From NCBI GenBank assembly GCA_019055375.1, contig JAHQIW010007128.1, positions 1 to 64,000 on the forward strand: a stretch of 64,000 bases of DNA, given 5' to 3'. Positions within the stretch are counted from its first letter, which is position 1. Every line of letters begins with the position of its first letter. The DNA is from Parelaphostrongylus tenuis (Eukaryota > Nematoda > Chromadorea > Rhabditida > Metastrongylidae). This document shows positions 43,610 to 55,102 of the stretch, in pieces. The notes below the pieces were generated by a model. It was not told where the DNA came from, made no database searches, and saw nothing but the letters and a program-made list of their open reading frames with translations. The position numbers and the translations under genes are program-made.

Positions 43610-43780
43610 AAGGGTACCATCTGTATCACCTGTCGTCCCTTTGATCGTCGAGTAAGTCGAGCGGGTATCACCAACACTTCCACTTTTCCCTAACACTTGC
43701 AAGAGTAACCCAGTAGGTCCTTCTCGCTCTAGGTAATCGCTGAGCATCATGTTTTTCTTCTACTCTTGCGAAGAAGAAAA
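43610..43780 (-). mobile_element. RTE 3' end fragment
   Basis: ACCTGTCGTCCC.TTGATCGTCGAG and the following block to GCTGAGCATCAT align with the 3' end of the RTE copy at 46900-47040, same strand. Only the last 55 or so codons remain. Confidence 0.75.
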
Positions 43781-44179
43781 GGGTGTTTTGAAAAATCGAC
43801 CATGTAGCGCTATAGCTAGATATTTAAGCTTTCGAATGATTACTGTCACTCTAGTGAAAATCTCTTGTCCAGAGAATGGGGTCGAATTTCATATGTTCTC
43901 GAACAACGGAGAAGAACCAAATCCGCTTTGAGACACTTCCCTTGGTATACGAACTTTAAGGCAAAAAAGTGATAGAATTATCCGCCGTAGGATTCAGTAA
44001 ACTAGAAATTCATCTTATCACAATTAGAGAGTCTATCTTTGCTGAAAATGTGGAGATATTAAGGTTTTGCGTACTAATAGAGAAAGCTTGATGTGGGCCA
44101 AGATCATAAGTATTTGACTTGATTTTCACAGAACGTCATGAATAAATATGCGACAAACTGAATTTACCATAAATTTAAA

Positions 44180-46530
44180 TTTCTTCGCTAGCTTTCGATG
44201 ATGTGGCATTTCGTACGGCTGAGTAGCCTCGTAAAGTTTTGTTGCCACGCGGAGGCATCATTGCCACTAGCATTCCTCTTTCGTCTTTGTGAGATAGTAA
44301 CGCTGCTCAAGAAAGAAAATGAGGCGACGTAACTCCTGCAAACTTCACTATCGATTTCTTTTTCACATGTAATTCCCACTTGAGCCACAGATTCGTCTGT
44401 CAACATCACATTCGTAAGGAGTTTTTCAGTAGGCCCAACGTTTGAGCAGTTGGTGCTTGAAACGCCGCAAACAGAGCTGAGCTGGGAACAGAAAGTTCAG
44501 AACAATTATTAAGCAGCTGCATTTGTCTTTTTGTAAACGAATTCTTGCAGTGACACCCTCTAAGGGAAAGCGTAGCAGAGTGGATAGAAGCACTGATACA
44601 CTCACGTGGGTTTCGATCATGAGTCGCATTTTCACTCGCCGTAATTGCTTATCAGACGGTTACAACTTATTCTCAGGTGAAGTGCAGGGTCAGTTTCATT
44701 CAAATGCTAAATCGAAAAGATTTATGTACTTTTCTCAATTAGACGGTTTCACAAAATAGTAGCACAACACCTTAACAATGCTGCTATAACGGTTAATCAA
44801 ATCTGCCTTTATTCTTTTTGTTGTTCTTATACAAATGCCTTCATACGTGAATCGCAAATCTAGAATATAACTTCATTCAATGTGACAACACACTCCACTA
44901 CTGAAAAGAATAGAAGATGGATATGAATTGATCTATGACGTAGATTGCTTTCGCCTCTCATTTTTGCACCAAAACGATATCAACGCTGGACTCTGTGGAA
45001 GTGGAGACAGATACGGTAGAACCACTGATCACTTCGACTTGAGCAGTTGCAAATAATCCTGCTTATGGTTCTGAAGTTTGACCATCCAGAGTGTCCGCCC
45101 GTGGTAACTTGATGCTGTTACCTCCATCACCCATCTAAAAAGTAACCTAAGAAAATGAGAGGATAAAAAATGCAAAAGCTATGCAGTTAGGAGAAAGTGT
45201 GGATTTACTGATATTTTATGACTTAGGAGGTATTTTTTATCTTCATGGCCTTTTTTATAACTGAGACACCGACTTTCATGGTAGTGATAATACTAAAACA
45301 AATGAATAATACAACTGAATGTACTCATGATTAGTCTCCTTCGTTCACTGATTTGTTTTAGCTTTACTATCACTGAGTCTACTTTTGTAATAGAATCCAC
45401 GATTATAGTAGTACTACCACACACAAAGGGCATTAGTAGGAGGTGCTCTGCGTCGACACAGGGTCGTTGGCTCAATCTCGCGCCTATGGCTCACCAATTC
45501 CTCCATCCTTTCGTAGTTGGTGAATCAGTACCAAACTGGTCTCGAATTTGTCTAGGAGAATAAGCGACACTGATTTAATACAGCGGTAGGCCTTCTCGAG
45601 TCATTATAAAGGCCAGATACGCATTCAGTCACCTCAAATGAAATTAAAAAATGAAGACGAACGTATGGCGTATCTCTCAGGAATTGATCGACGCTGAGAG
45701 CTTTATTCTTTTAATCTTCATCAGACACAGCATTCATGCTATATTACTTCATAACTATACTTCAGAAAATATAACATACTTCAGAAAATATAACATACAT
45801 CAGAAAATGGTAGATAATCAAAATTGGAGTCGAATATTAGGTCCCGGTGTGCACAGTGATATTTGGAAAAGTCTACAAACTTGTTACTAATTTCATCGAC
45901 ACATAAACATGGGGTTGTGGTAAAAGAAATTATAGCGATAGAGAAAGATGCTCAACAACGTATTAAGTTTTAATGGGAAATTCAACCTTCTAATCAAAGA
46001 TGTGCAAATCGACAAAACTTTCACTTCAAATAAGTGAAAAACTAAATGCTGCAAATGAATCGAAACATGATCTCAAGCATTTAGTTTGTGCATTATTTTC
46101 ATGAAGTCTCAATTGCAGCAACTGAGTAGTTGCCATGATGGATTTTCATACTCATACATGGATAGTGATATATTGCTGATTTCGTTCACATTGCCATAAA
46201 ATTTAGGGAATAATGAGCACTTGGAAAAGAAGTATAGTAGTCAGAAGGCAAAATTCAAGAGTCGATTTCGACTATCAAACGATTAAAGTAGAATTGCTTT
46301 TTATCCTTGCTTTTTACCAGCTCTCCCTACTCGAGTTTAGACTTACAAATTTACTAAAATCTGAGATATGGAATATATAAATTGATTTGAATATGTATTA
46401 AGTGACGCAATCGACATACTAACGTTGCCAAGATATTACGAATTCTTCTCCTCGTTCTGCTCGATGAAGAGCAGTGTCAGCAAAATCGAAAAATGAAGCT
46501 CACTCTAGAAACTACGGAATCAACTGAGCA
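44180..46530 (-). pseudogene. Broken paralogue of the small secreted protein gene
   Basis: Counterpart of 55103-56430. Exon 1 lost its ATG (GTG) and shifts frame after a few codons. Exon 2 keeps LFATAQVEVISGS (functional copy LFATPNVKVISGS) but is preceded by an in-frame TAA near 45063. Further 3', 44188-44409 has an open frame LTDESVAQVG and MPPRGNKTLRGYSAVRNA, with homologues in B (VTITDEDLVRTEI) and C (GYSTVRNAAL), so the ancestral gene may have had more exons. Confidence 0.6.
45425..45715 (+). mobile_element. tRNA-derived SINE, family S, copy 9
   Basis: Degraded head, B-box-like TTGGCTCAATCTCGC at 45466, GTTGGTGAATCAGTACCA and 3' end GCGTATCTCTCAGGAATTGATC..GAGAGCTTTATTC. Located in intron 1 of duplicate A; the matching place in B (about 55550) has no SINE. 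Confidence 0.8.
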
Positions 46531-46903
46531 GTTTATGATCAAGAAAAGTGGAGCGAAATGGCCAAAAATATTTATCCAACTGTCATTGCTGAGATGCGAT
46601 AGCACGAAGACAAAAGTGGTTTCCAGTTGAACATATTCCTCAATGCATACATGTTTATTACCCTTTTTTGACAAAAATAGCCACTTTGTTTGAGCACATT
46701 AGATTATGCGATTTATCATGATACTGGTGCTGCTATATTGCGTTTTTTCGAAACAACGACTCTAACGTAACTTGGATACGGTGAAATTTTTATGGAATTA
46801 AAAGAAAACTTGAACGCGACAAAATTTAGCGGATGTTTTACTTGGTCCTTCCCAAAAGTCCTCTCATAGTTCATTGTTAACTTCCACTATCACCTGTAAC
46901 CTG

Positions 46904-47510
46904 TCACCTGTCGTCCCGTTGATCGTCGAGCGGCTCGAGCGGGTACCAGCAACTCTTCCATTTTTCCTTATCGCGTGCAAGAGTAGCCCAGTGGGTCCTC
47001 CTCGCTCTAGGGATTCGCTGAGCATCGTATCTTTCTTCTATCGCCTTCGTGAAGAAATCGGACCAACGGGTCAGTGGTCTTCCTTTAGAGCGCTTGATGT
47101 CCCGAATCCAGTCGGTAATGCCTCTCGTCCATCGGTTGTCGTTCAAGCTCATCACATGTCCGGCCCACCTTATTTTCGATATCCTGGCGTGTAGAACGGC
47201 GTTTCTGATTTTTGATCGTTGACGTAGGTCGGAACTTCGGATTCTTTCTCTCATTTGCGAGATACGGGATACTCCTAGCATCGACCTTTCGACTGCGCGT
47301 TCGATAACGCTAAGTGATCTTTCATCCTGCTTACGTAGTGACCAGGATTCTGCTGCATACGTTAGGGCAGCGATATTTGTCGAGTCGAAAAGGTGGGCAT
47401 GGAGTTGGATGTTCTTTGTCCTCTTCACTACATCTTCGATGCTCTTAAACGTTCCCCAAGCCGCTAGTTTCCTCCTGCTCAACTCTGGAGCTACGTCGTT
47501 CATCATGTTG
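46904..47510 (-). pseudogene. RTE polyprotein, C-terminal part
   Basis: NMMNDVAPELSRRKLAAWG, LTYAAESWSLRKQDERSLSV, RSSDLRQRSKIRNAVLHA, SKIRWAGHVM and TRWSDFF, ending PLEPLDDQRDDR and a stop at 46904. An open frame continues upstream into the SINE, giving a chimeric ORF that is not a real protein. Confidence 0.85.
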
Positions 47511-47525
47511 ATTTCACGACCTAAA
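47511..47525. other. Target-site duplication of SINE copy 10 (left)
   Basis: ATTTCACGACCTAAA, repeated exactly at 47831-47845 on the other side of the SINE. Confidence 0.95.
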
Positions 47526-47830
47526 AGGATAAAAGGATAAAGCTCTCGGCGTTGATCAATCCCTAAGGGATGCGCCATGCATTCGTCTTCAATTTCTAAC
47601 TTCGTTTGAGGTGATTGAATGCATATCTGGCCTTTACAATGACTCGCGGTGGCCTCCCGCTTAACCGAGTCAGTGCTGCTTATCCTCCCAGACAGGTCTA
47701 AGACCAGTCTGGTACCAATATACCGACCCCGGAGGGATGGATGGCTTGGTGAGCCATGAGCGCGAGATCGAACCATTGACCTCGTGTGCGACGCAGGGCA
47801 CCTCTAACCACTGCGCCACATGCTCTCTAC
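47526..47830 (-). mobile_element. tRNA-derived SINE, family S, copy 10 (reference copy)
   Basis: Inserted in the RTE between perfect 15-bp duplications, so its ends are exact (305 bp). On the minus strand: tRNA-like head with A box GTGGCGCAGTGGTTAGAGG and B box ATGGTTCGATCTCGC (Pol III promoter), unrelated body with ATTGGTACCAGACTGG, 3' block GCGCATCCCTTAGGGATTG, and tail of ATCCTTTT repeats. It splits the RTE YVYLGREINMM segment. Confidence 0.95.
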
Positions 47831-47845
47831 ATTTCACGACCTAAA

Positions 47846-49126
47846 TAGACGTAATTGGAGCATTCGGAGATTGTCGTTCCGTTGAGCGTGAATGGGGCAT
47901 TAGAAACCCATCCGTTCCTCATGAACATTGTTTTCGTTAGATTCAGTTGAAGACCAATCTTTCCACAGGCGTTATCGAAATCGATCAACATTGTTTCGCT
48001 TGGCTGATGTTTGGTGTTATGAGAGCGATATCGTCAGCAGACCGAAGATGGTTTAATTGTCGATCGTCAATTTTCACTCCCATTTCGTCCCATTGTAATG
48101 TTCGCATGACGTTTTGTAGGGTGGCAGTGAATAGTTTTGGCGAAATCGTATCGCCTTGTCGATCTCCTCTTCTTATTTCAATAAGGATATTGTTGTAGAA
48201 TGGAGATATTTTGGTCGTGAAATCTTTATAAAGGTCACGAAGGATCATTATGTACCGAGTAGGGATGCCTTGGGTATCCAGAGCCTCTATAACCGCTTCT
48301 GTTTCCACTGAATCAAAGGCTTTCTTCAGATCGATGAATGTGAGACAGAGTGGTTGTTTGTACTCTCGTGAAACTTCAATGAGTCTTGTAATTGTGTGGA
48401 TTTGGTCTATGGCACTAAATCCTTCTCGGAACCCTGCTTGTTCGCATGGCTGTCCTTCGTCTAGTGTTCTGTCAATCCTGTTTGGGATGACTCGAGTAAA
48501 GAGTTTATAAACAACGGACAGCAAGCAGATTGGACGATAATTGCCTATGTCGTGAAGGTCTCCCTTTTTGAACAACAATACGGTCTTGCTGGTTTTCCAT
48601 TTAATAGGGACCTTGCATTCTGACAGGTAGCGAGTAAAGAGCCGAGCTAGGGTGTTGATGAGAACTGGCGGCAGATTCTTCAGGTGTTCTGGTCTAATCC
48701 TGTCTGGACCGGGTGTTGTTCTGTTCTTCACCGACGATATAGCATGTCGGATTTTGGAAGGAAAAACCGATGGGACGACATATTCGTCCTCTTTGAATTT
48801 ATATGACGGTAAGAGGCCATGGCTAGCGAAGAGATCCGAGTAGTATTGGTGGATGATTTTCTCCATAGCCCTTTTCGAAGCTGTAAGTGTCCCGTCAGAG
48901 TATCGGAGTGCAATCATCTTGATCTTATAGTCGGCGAAGCCTTGCTGAGCTTTGCGAATGCTCTTCCAGCTTCTGCAGCTTCTGCCATAACTGCTGCTCT
49001 TCTCTCTTTGAGGTCTTCTCTTATCGCTTCTCTGCAGCGTTTCGCAAGTTTCGACGTAAGGTTTCGGTTGCCTGCAGCTCGTGCGATTCCACGTTGACGT
49101 ATCAGCTCGAGTGTCTGCGGAGACAA
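47846..49126 (-). pseudogene. RTE reverse transcriptase, frameshifted
   Basis: From high to low coordinates: RRLSPQTLELIRQRG and a coiled linker, a frameshift near 48915, then RT motifs FKKGDLHDIGNYRPICLLSV, GFREGFSAIDQIH, LTFIDLKKAFDSVETEAV (motif A aspartate present), RRGDRQGDTISPKLF and LRSADDIALIT. Motif C has serine where the second RTE copy has phenylalanine (FADD). A one-base loss at about 47990 shifts the frame before MLIDFDNACGKIGLQLNLTK. Confidence 0.9.
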
Positions 49127-50060
49127 GCGTCTCTTCGTGACCTTAAGACTCTCGGCTTTTATAGCGCTAACGTGAAGATATTCAACGAGTCGATTGTATT
49201 CTTCGTCGATGTTGTCGACAACGGTATCTTCCCAAGAGCCGACTAATGATTTGAATACATCGCAGTTTATGGTAGTTCTGGGACTTCGTTATTTGAATTT
49301 AGCGGCTTTCTCTCCTCTCCTCGAAAATCGGAACGTTGCGCGAAGGAGGCGATGGTCTGATCCCGTGTAGAACTTAGGAACAACAGCGACATCGGTCAGG
49401 CAAAACCTGCGATTTACTATGATGTGATCCATTTCGTTATGGTACTCTCCATTGGGAGACTCCCACGTCCATCGCTAAGAAAGAGGCTTTTGAAATTGCG
49501 AGCTACCATGGACGGTTTGGGTCGTCACGATAAACTCAGATAACCTCTCACCCTGTTCATTCCATTCTAGTTCGTGTGTCCCTATGTGACGTTCTTCAGA
49601 CGTTCTTCTAGGTTCAATTTTTGCGTTAAAATCTCCTACAATGACCTTGAAGAATGTATGATCTTCTTCGGAGAATTTTTCGAGGTCCATATAGAACGCT
49701 TCGACTTCGTCTTCGTCATAGCTTGATGTTGGTGCGTAAGCAACGAAGATGGTCAAAGCCGGCATAGAATCACATCGTTTCAACCGTAATCGTCCGATAC
49801 GAGTTGTTAGTTGTTCGAACGAATCATGTACTCACGGTCAAATTCGATTTGACGAGGACGTCAACGCCGCCGACGCCTCTGCGATCGCATGTACCAAGGA
49901 ACAGTTCTTCTCCAGTGTCATAGACAGCGTGAAAAGGATGGCGCCTTCTCGTCTCAGCCAGGCCAATGACGTCGTACCTTATTCTTCTTGCTTGAATCAA
50001 TAGATCTTCTACAGCGGATTGTGAGCAAGGGTTCTTGCGTTGTAGGTACGATCGTCATTT
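49127..50060 (-). pseudogene. RTE AP-type endonuclease domain
   Basis: YDVIGLAETRRRHPFHAV, GTCDRRGVGGVDVLVKSNL, then LTIFVAYAPTSSYDEDEVEA, FKVIVGDFNAKI (GDFN catalytic motif), HELEWNEQGERLSEFI, YHNEMDHIIVNRRF and YTGSDHRLLRATF (SDH motif). Several breaks, including a frame break between VKSNL and the next block and a stop after AAKFK. Confidence 0.88.
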
Positions 50061-51054
50061 TAGTCCATTTCGATCTTGGCAGCCTAGTTCGGCCCTGAGA
50101 TTTTAGCAGCCTCTCCGTACTCGTCCTACCTGGCGCTGCCGTACCAGGGGCTCTTTCGGGGTCAGGGGAATGAGGCCCATATTTGTTGCTGTTTTTGGCA
50201 TTTTGATACCCAACGTATAGCTTGCCAGGCTCTAAACGTGGGGGCTGGGTACTCACGAGTAGCTTGCCAGTCTCTCTCGGAGGAGCGGGAGGAGCTTATT
50301 TGTTGGAGGCGACTCCTAACCGCCTCCAATGTACTTCCCAGCCGCTTGATTGCACGCTTTTGGCCGACTTGACTCGTAGAAATAGAGTTTTTGTCAAGTC
50401 GGCGCTGCAGAAGCAGGGAGCTCGTCCCCTGAATCCACCTGCGTCTCTGGGAAGCAGACGGTCGCTTTTGGTTCGCGTTTTATTCCCCTATCCACCACCT
50501 GGGGACGCGCCACGTGCCCTCGCGACTAACCGGGCGGGATCCCTCAAAGAGGGAAGTCCGTGGACGCCCACTATAACTAAGTTTATATCAGTCATTCGTT
50601 CATTGCCAATTACTTATAGATGATGTATGCGAGAAACAATCGAATGATCATGAACTAAAAATCTCAGTCAAAAAGGGGGGTGAACTGTATTTTGGAAGAG
50701 CTGATAAGTAGAAAAGTGTTCTAGAAAGTATGTTCTTTTTGGCAAGAATATTGCTTTAAAAAAATTATTGAAAAATTATAGATTTTTTATAAACGTGGTT
50801 ATTCTTTATACTAGGAATCTCTTGAAGAGTTTTCTTTGTGATATTCTATTCTTTCGTAACGACAAAGTGCTCTAACAATCCCTTTACCATATAAGCTTTA
50901 CTAACAAGTATCAATCAGTCCGCTGTTGAGTTCGAGATGAAAGCCACCTACTTCAAAGGCGAAATGTAGTCTTCTTTTCGCTCTTACAGTGATTTGTGTT
51001 AACTTCTCAGAAACCAGTTTCAGCGTCAAGAATTTCAAGATTCTGCGCAAGGTA

Positions 51055-51515
51055 CGCCATCTTCAGAGCCTAGAAGGGTCAAATTGATTAGCAAGTTATC
51101 AAATCAAAAGTCTTCGTAACCCCAGCAGAAAGATAAATGACTCCAAGTGGCAGGTCTTCATTGATTAATTGAAAGACCTAAAACATCAAAGCGGTGAGTG
51201 TTTTTGAAATGAAGTTTTTCCTATGCGACCCAAAAATTTATTTCTTACGTTTTTTGCTAAGGTTATCAAGGCCTTTGATTTAATAATTTGCGAATCAATT
51301 TGACCTTTCCAGGCTCTGAAGATGGCGAACCTTGCCGAAACGTTAAGCCACCATGACTGTTGTAATATTCGTGCCTGCATTATTAACTATATTGATGTAT
51401 GCTTCGCTGATATTCAATAAATAATATTAATAACACCTCGGAGCGGCTAAACAGAAGAAGATACTGATTTATTCAAACTATGCCGAGGTTAATAGATATT
51501 CGGTCGTGGGAGTCA
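51055..51515. mobile_element. Penelope-like 3' end, small inverted copy
   Basis: 51057-51125 (minus) and 51240-51330 (plus) are inverted copies around CTTCATTGATTAATTGAAAG. The plus side continues through the hammerhead-like motif to a CACCTCGGAGCGGC..GCCGAGGTTAATAGATA block at 51440-51500, as at 13600-13660. Confidence 0.65.
51312..51349 (+). ncRNA. Hammerhead-like motif in PLE 3' end
   Basis: GGCU, CUGAAGA, U, GGC/GCC stem with loop GAACCUU, GAAAC, GUUA, AGCC. Stem I pairs GGCU with AGCC. Same non-canonical points as at 13471, plus one extra U near the cleavage position. Confidence 0.38.
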
Positions 51516-52030
51516 ATTTAATCACTGGTTGAGTTCCATCGTGCAGCGATTTGTGCACCACGGCACACCTCAAGCCTAATAAATTTTGTTATAGGTCATG
51601 CAACTCTTGATATACTTTGTCGATAATGTCTAGTGCTTCTCTCTTGTCGTGGCTTTGTCAGCATTCAGAATATTGCAATTATATGTTTCTGTTTGTGAGC
51701 CGTAAAGCGGTTTCGGCGACAATATTCTCATGCAAATCAAAATTGGGAAAATGTAACGCTACCTATACATTTTCAAATCAAAACGTCGTTCTTAGTTACC
51801 GTATAGAACAGATTTTCGGCTCAACGCCACTGAGTACCTGAGTTCAGACACTTAGATTACCTACCTCCTTGCACGATGAAGTTATCATTTCTAAAATTTT
51901 GTTATCATTTTATCGACCATCGTGAATAGAATAGTCCCGAGCAGAAGACAAGCTTTAGAGCATCTACACGAGTGGTCTTTTCATAATAGCACATTTGCAT
52001 ATTCTAAAATACAGAACCGGTCAACATTTC

Positions 52031-53875
52031 ATCGACTGTCATGATCGTACGCGGTAACCTCTCTTGGCATAACGAAAAAAAAAAACACGATTTTTGATAG
52101 GAATATCAATTCACTCATAAGAGTGGTGACTCCAGCTTTTTTGAAAGAATTTCGTGATTGAAATTTTTATGATGAAGGAACTAGTGAATCCCGGAACGAG
52201 TCCAATACCACCTGCCTAAATTGGGCCGTCGCATTAATAATTGGCGCCATTACCCTGCTCTGACCTCCCAAAGCAGAAATACAGATTGTTAATTGAGGTT
52301 TCTTCGCAAAATTCTAGAGAATATGAAACTCATCGAATTCTTAAAGCAGGCCATTCTATTAGAAAACCAACTTATACAAACCGAGCATAACGTAGTTAAT
52401 TAACCTCCGTTTGAATAAACAGCACCTTCTTACATAATTCCGCTGCCACAAGTTGAACCGAAATTTCCATTCAGCTAACGTTTGGTCATTTTCGCTTCAT
52501 CACAGATGTAGTGATATGAACTAAATGATGGTTCCAATGACTGGGGCCCTAAAGAAGGTACAAACGCTAACAAGTTTAGTTAAGTTGAGAGAGGCGTTAC
52601 GTAAACGCTCCAAAAACATTTGAGTGTTTGCAAGAACAACTGAAATGTGCTTCGACAATTGGGATTTACTAGGCTAAGAAACCATGCTGTTCGAACTTGT
52701 CGGTTCGACTACAATACTGATAATGAGTCTGACTTCGGGTATTGATGATGTTAGGCGAAAGATTATACTAATTTGTGAATTAATGAGTCAATGGCTAGAA
52801 ACCATGACCCTCCGTCTTCCGGACCGTCTAAAGAAGTGATAATGACTCTAGTCTTGAACATTGATGGAGCAACTAGACGCAAGATCATTTGGATGCTTAA
52901 GACTTCCATAAGTAAGCATATGACTGGACACTGGGAAATAAAACTTCTAACTGGGAAACGATAGATTACTACAAATCTGCTTCTTCTGCCACTTTGACCC
53001 ATTCGTTGTTTGATTCTCCGTATTGACTTTTGAATACCTTTTAAGAGGATAGTCAATGAAAAGAAAAAGTTTTCAAAACGCTTCTTCTCTTTCTAAATAT
53101 CTAACTGACGAGGATATACCGCATACTCCCCAACTTTATCACTAACGCATAGTCTAGGTTCATCAACCTTACTAGCTCTCGAACCTCCGCGTCCCTTATT
53201 TTTGTGTATTGGTAAGGTTTTAGCAAAACTATTTCGTGACACAGTGATTGAGGACTCCGAAAGCTCCATTCACAAATTTCCGAATTTTAAGTCATCTTCA
53301 GTGTCGAATTCATTTTGTCCGCTGAACGACTGGGAACAAGGAGATAATGATAATGCCCTTACTTTGCCCATTTCTAATTTGATCTGTGATCTAGTCTTTT
53401 CACCGAGTCTCTACAGGATTTCATATAAGCCACATGATTTGTTCACAGCGTCAAAACTCAATACTTTGTGGTATCATCTACATGTAGATCTAATTACTTT
53501 CATAGAATCTCAGAAAAAGCACGTAGCTATAACACTTGATATTAACTTTTGGCAGTCAAAAATACTTTGCGGTAACAATGATGAAGAGAGTATCCAGTAA
53601 TTAAATCCTTCCAGATTTATAGAAGACAATTCTTCTAAGGCCCTGATATCATCAGTACAACATCATTTCAAATTTGATTATGATCAGGTCCAAAACTCTT
53701 GGATTGATGTCAAAATTTCATACTCAAATACTATTCAGTACAAGAGAGTAGCCGAAAAAGTCTGAGACACACAGGCAAATGTCATTGTGTTACGTCGCAA
53801 AAAACTCAACTTTTCAGCGCTCCACTTAAACTACGAATCTTGATGCAAAAAAAGCAAACAAAACAAGTGTTGATA
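52031..53875. other. Gene-free stretch between duplicates
   Basis: 52680-52775 and 52798-52893 are a diverged direct repeat of about 118-bp period (ACTCTAGTCTTGAACATTGATG / AGTCTGACTTCGGGTATTGATG). A 132-codon ORF at 53202-53600 has no recognisable motif or splice context. Confidence 0.35.
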
Positions 53876-54178
53876 CAAGGATAAAGCACTTGGCGTTAAT
53901 CGATCTCTGTGGAATGCGTCATTCATTCGTGTTCAATTTCTAATTCGGTTGAGGTGACTGAATGCATATCTGGCCTTTACAATGACTCGCGGTGGCCTCC
54001 CTCTAAACCGAGTCAGTGCTGTTTATCCTCCCCAGACAAGTCTGAGACCTGTCTGGTACCAACTGACCGAGCTCGGATGGATGGATGGCTTGGTGAGCCA
54101 TGAGCGCAAGGTCGAACCATTGACCTCGTGCGCGATGCACAGTACCTCTAATCACTGCGCCACATGCGCTTAAATGTT
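53876..54178 (-). mobile_element. tRNA-derived SINE, family S, copy 11
   Basis: Close relative of the reference copy: ACAAGGATAAAGC tail, GACTCGCGGTGGCCTCCC, GACCTGTCTGGTACCAACTG, and head GCGCATGTGGCGCAGTGATTAG on the minus strand. It lies at the edge of duplicate B. Confidence 0.9.
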
Positions 54179-54349
54179 AAAGAACCTAGTAAGTCACAAA
54201 ATCATCTCATCAGAATCAAAGAACTACGTTCTAAGGACACATATCTACGGATATTAAGGTTCTTTGTACCGATAGACATAGTTTAAGATCAACCAAGACG
54301 TGTTATATTCGATGTACATTGAAGAAAACATGGTAAGCAATCTTACTCA

Positions 54350-54795
54350 AAAGCATGATTATCATTGATTTTGATTTCATTGCCACTATCGGTGTTATGG
54401 ATTTCATAAAGTTGACTGGCTTTGTAAAACTTCGTCATCAACGAAGGCGTCATGTGTCGTCACCATTCCTTGTGTGTTTTTGTCAGCTCTATCGCTCTTC
54501 GAGAAAAAAAAGTGGAGATGATACAAGTCTTATAAAATGTCGGCTTTAACTATCATTTCTTTCATCATATGATTTCCGTTCGAACCAAATCTTCGTCCGT
54601 GATTGTCACCTTCTTACAAAGTCTCTCGGTTAAGAATTGGTGTCTGAATAGGTACAGCTCGAATCGCTTCGGCACATCACTAAACACGACAACAAGTTTG
54701 GAACAATCATTGGACCATTGCGTCCATACTTCTGTATTAAACTTTTTGGGAAGTAGTTTTCACAGCAACGTGTACCTCAACAGTTAGAAGCACCG
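54350..54795 (-). pseudogene. Downstream exon-like remnants of the secreted-protein family
   Basis: 54570-54750 reads NDCSKLVVVFSDVPKRFELY.. then CKKVTITDEDLVRTEII and a stop. 54440-54500 reads VTTHDAFVDDEVLQSQSTL and a stop. Counterparts occur in A and C. Whether they are degenerate 3' exons or a separate dead gene is unclear. Confidence 0.4.
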
Positions 54796-55102
54796 CAACA
54801 GCCTGTGAAGTACTTACAACCTGTTTTCAAGTAACGTTTTGAGCTGATTTTTCGAAGTGCTAATATAAGACAATTTACGAAGGTTTTTCGTTTACACAGC
54901 TGTGCGAAACAGTAGTACAACACTCTAACATTGCCTGTATATACACGGTTAGTGAGATCTGTCTTTTTTCTTCTTGTTCATCTCATGTTTCGCGTGGTCT
55001 ATAAAACTGCTTTTACTTTATCCAAAATAACAAACGGATGCCACTATAAAACAGGAGAGAAGATAAATATGGATAGCTTTATCAAGTGTTTGTCCTCTCC
55101 TT

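Larger units (their letters stand above)
46877..50597 (-). mobile_element. RTE-type non-LTR retrotransposon, near full length
   Basis: Order on the minus strand: GC-rich 5' region (50.6-50.1), AP endonuclease, linker, reverse transcriptase, C-terminal domain. Flanked by GTTCATTG at 46869-46876 and 50598-50605, a probable 8-bp target duplication. It is broken by frameshifts, a stop near 49293 and a SINE at 47526-47830. Inserted in duplicate A; the aligned part of B (about 56850) lacks it. Confidence 0.9.
43781..52030. repeat. Segmental duplicate A
   Basis: Colinear with 54180-57680 (duplicate B): exon 3-like region at 44.3, exon 2 at 45.0-45.1, intron 1 at 45.3-46.4, exon 1 at 46.47-46.5, upstream sequence to 46.87 and again after the RTE at 51.54-51.86 kb (matching 57.24-57.56). 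It is longer than B because of the RTE, a SINE (45425-45715) and a Penelope fragment (51055-51515). Confidence 0.75.

Noticed and set aside
46904..47776. 290-codon minus-strand ORF as a single gene
   Set aside because: It fuses the inserted SINE to the RTE C-terminus; target duplications show it is chimeric.
50222..50623. 133-codon plus-strand ORF
   Set aside because: It lies antisense in the GC-rich 5' region of the RTE and shows no domain.
53202..53600. 132-codon plus-strand ORF
   Set aside because: No motif, signal peptide or splice partner; length is possible by chance. Kept only as a remark.
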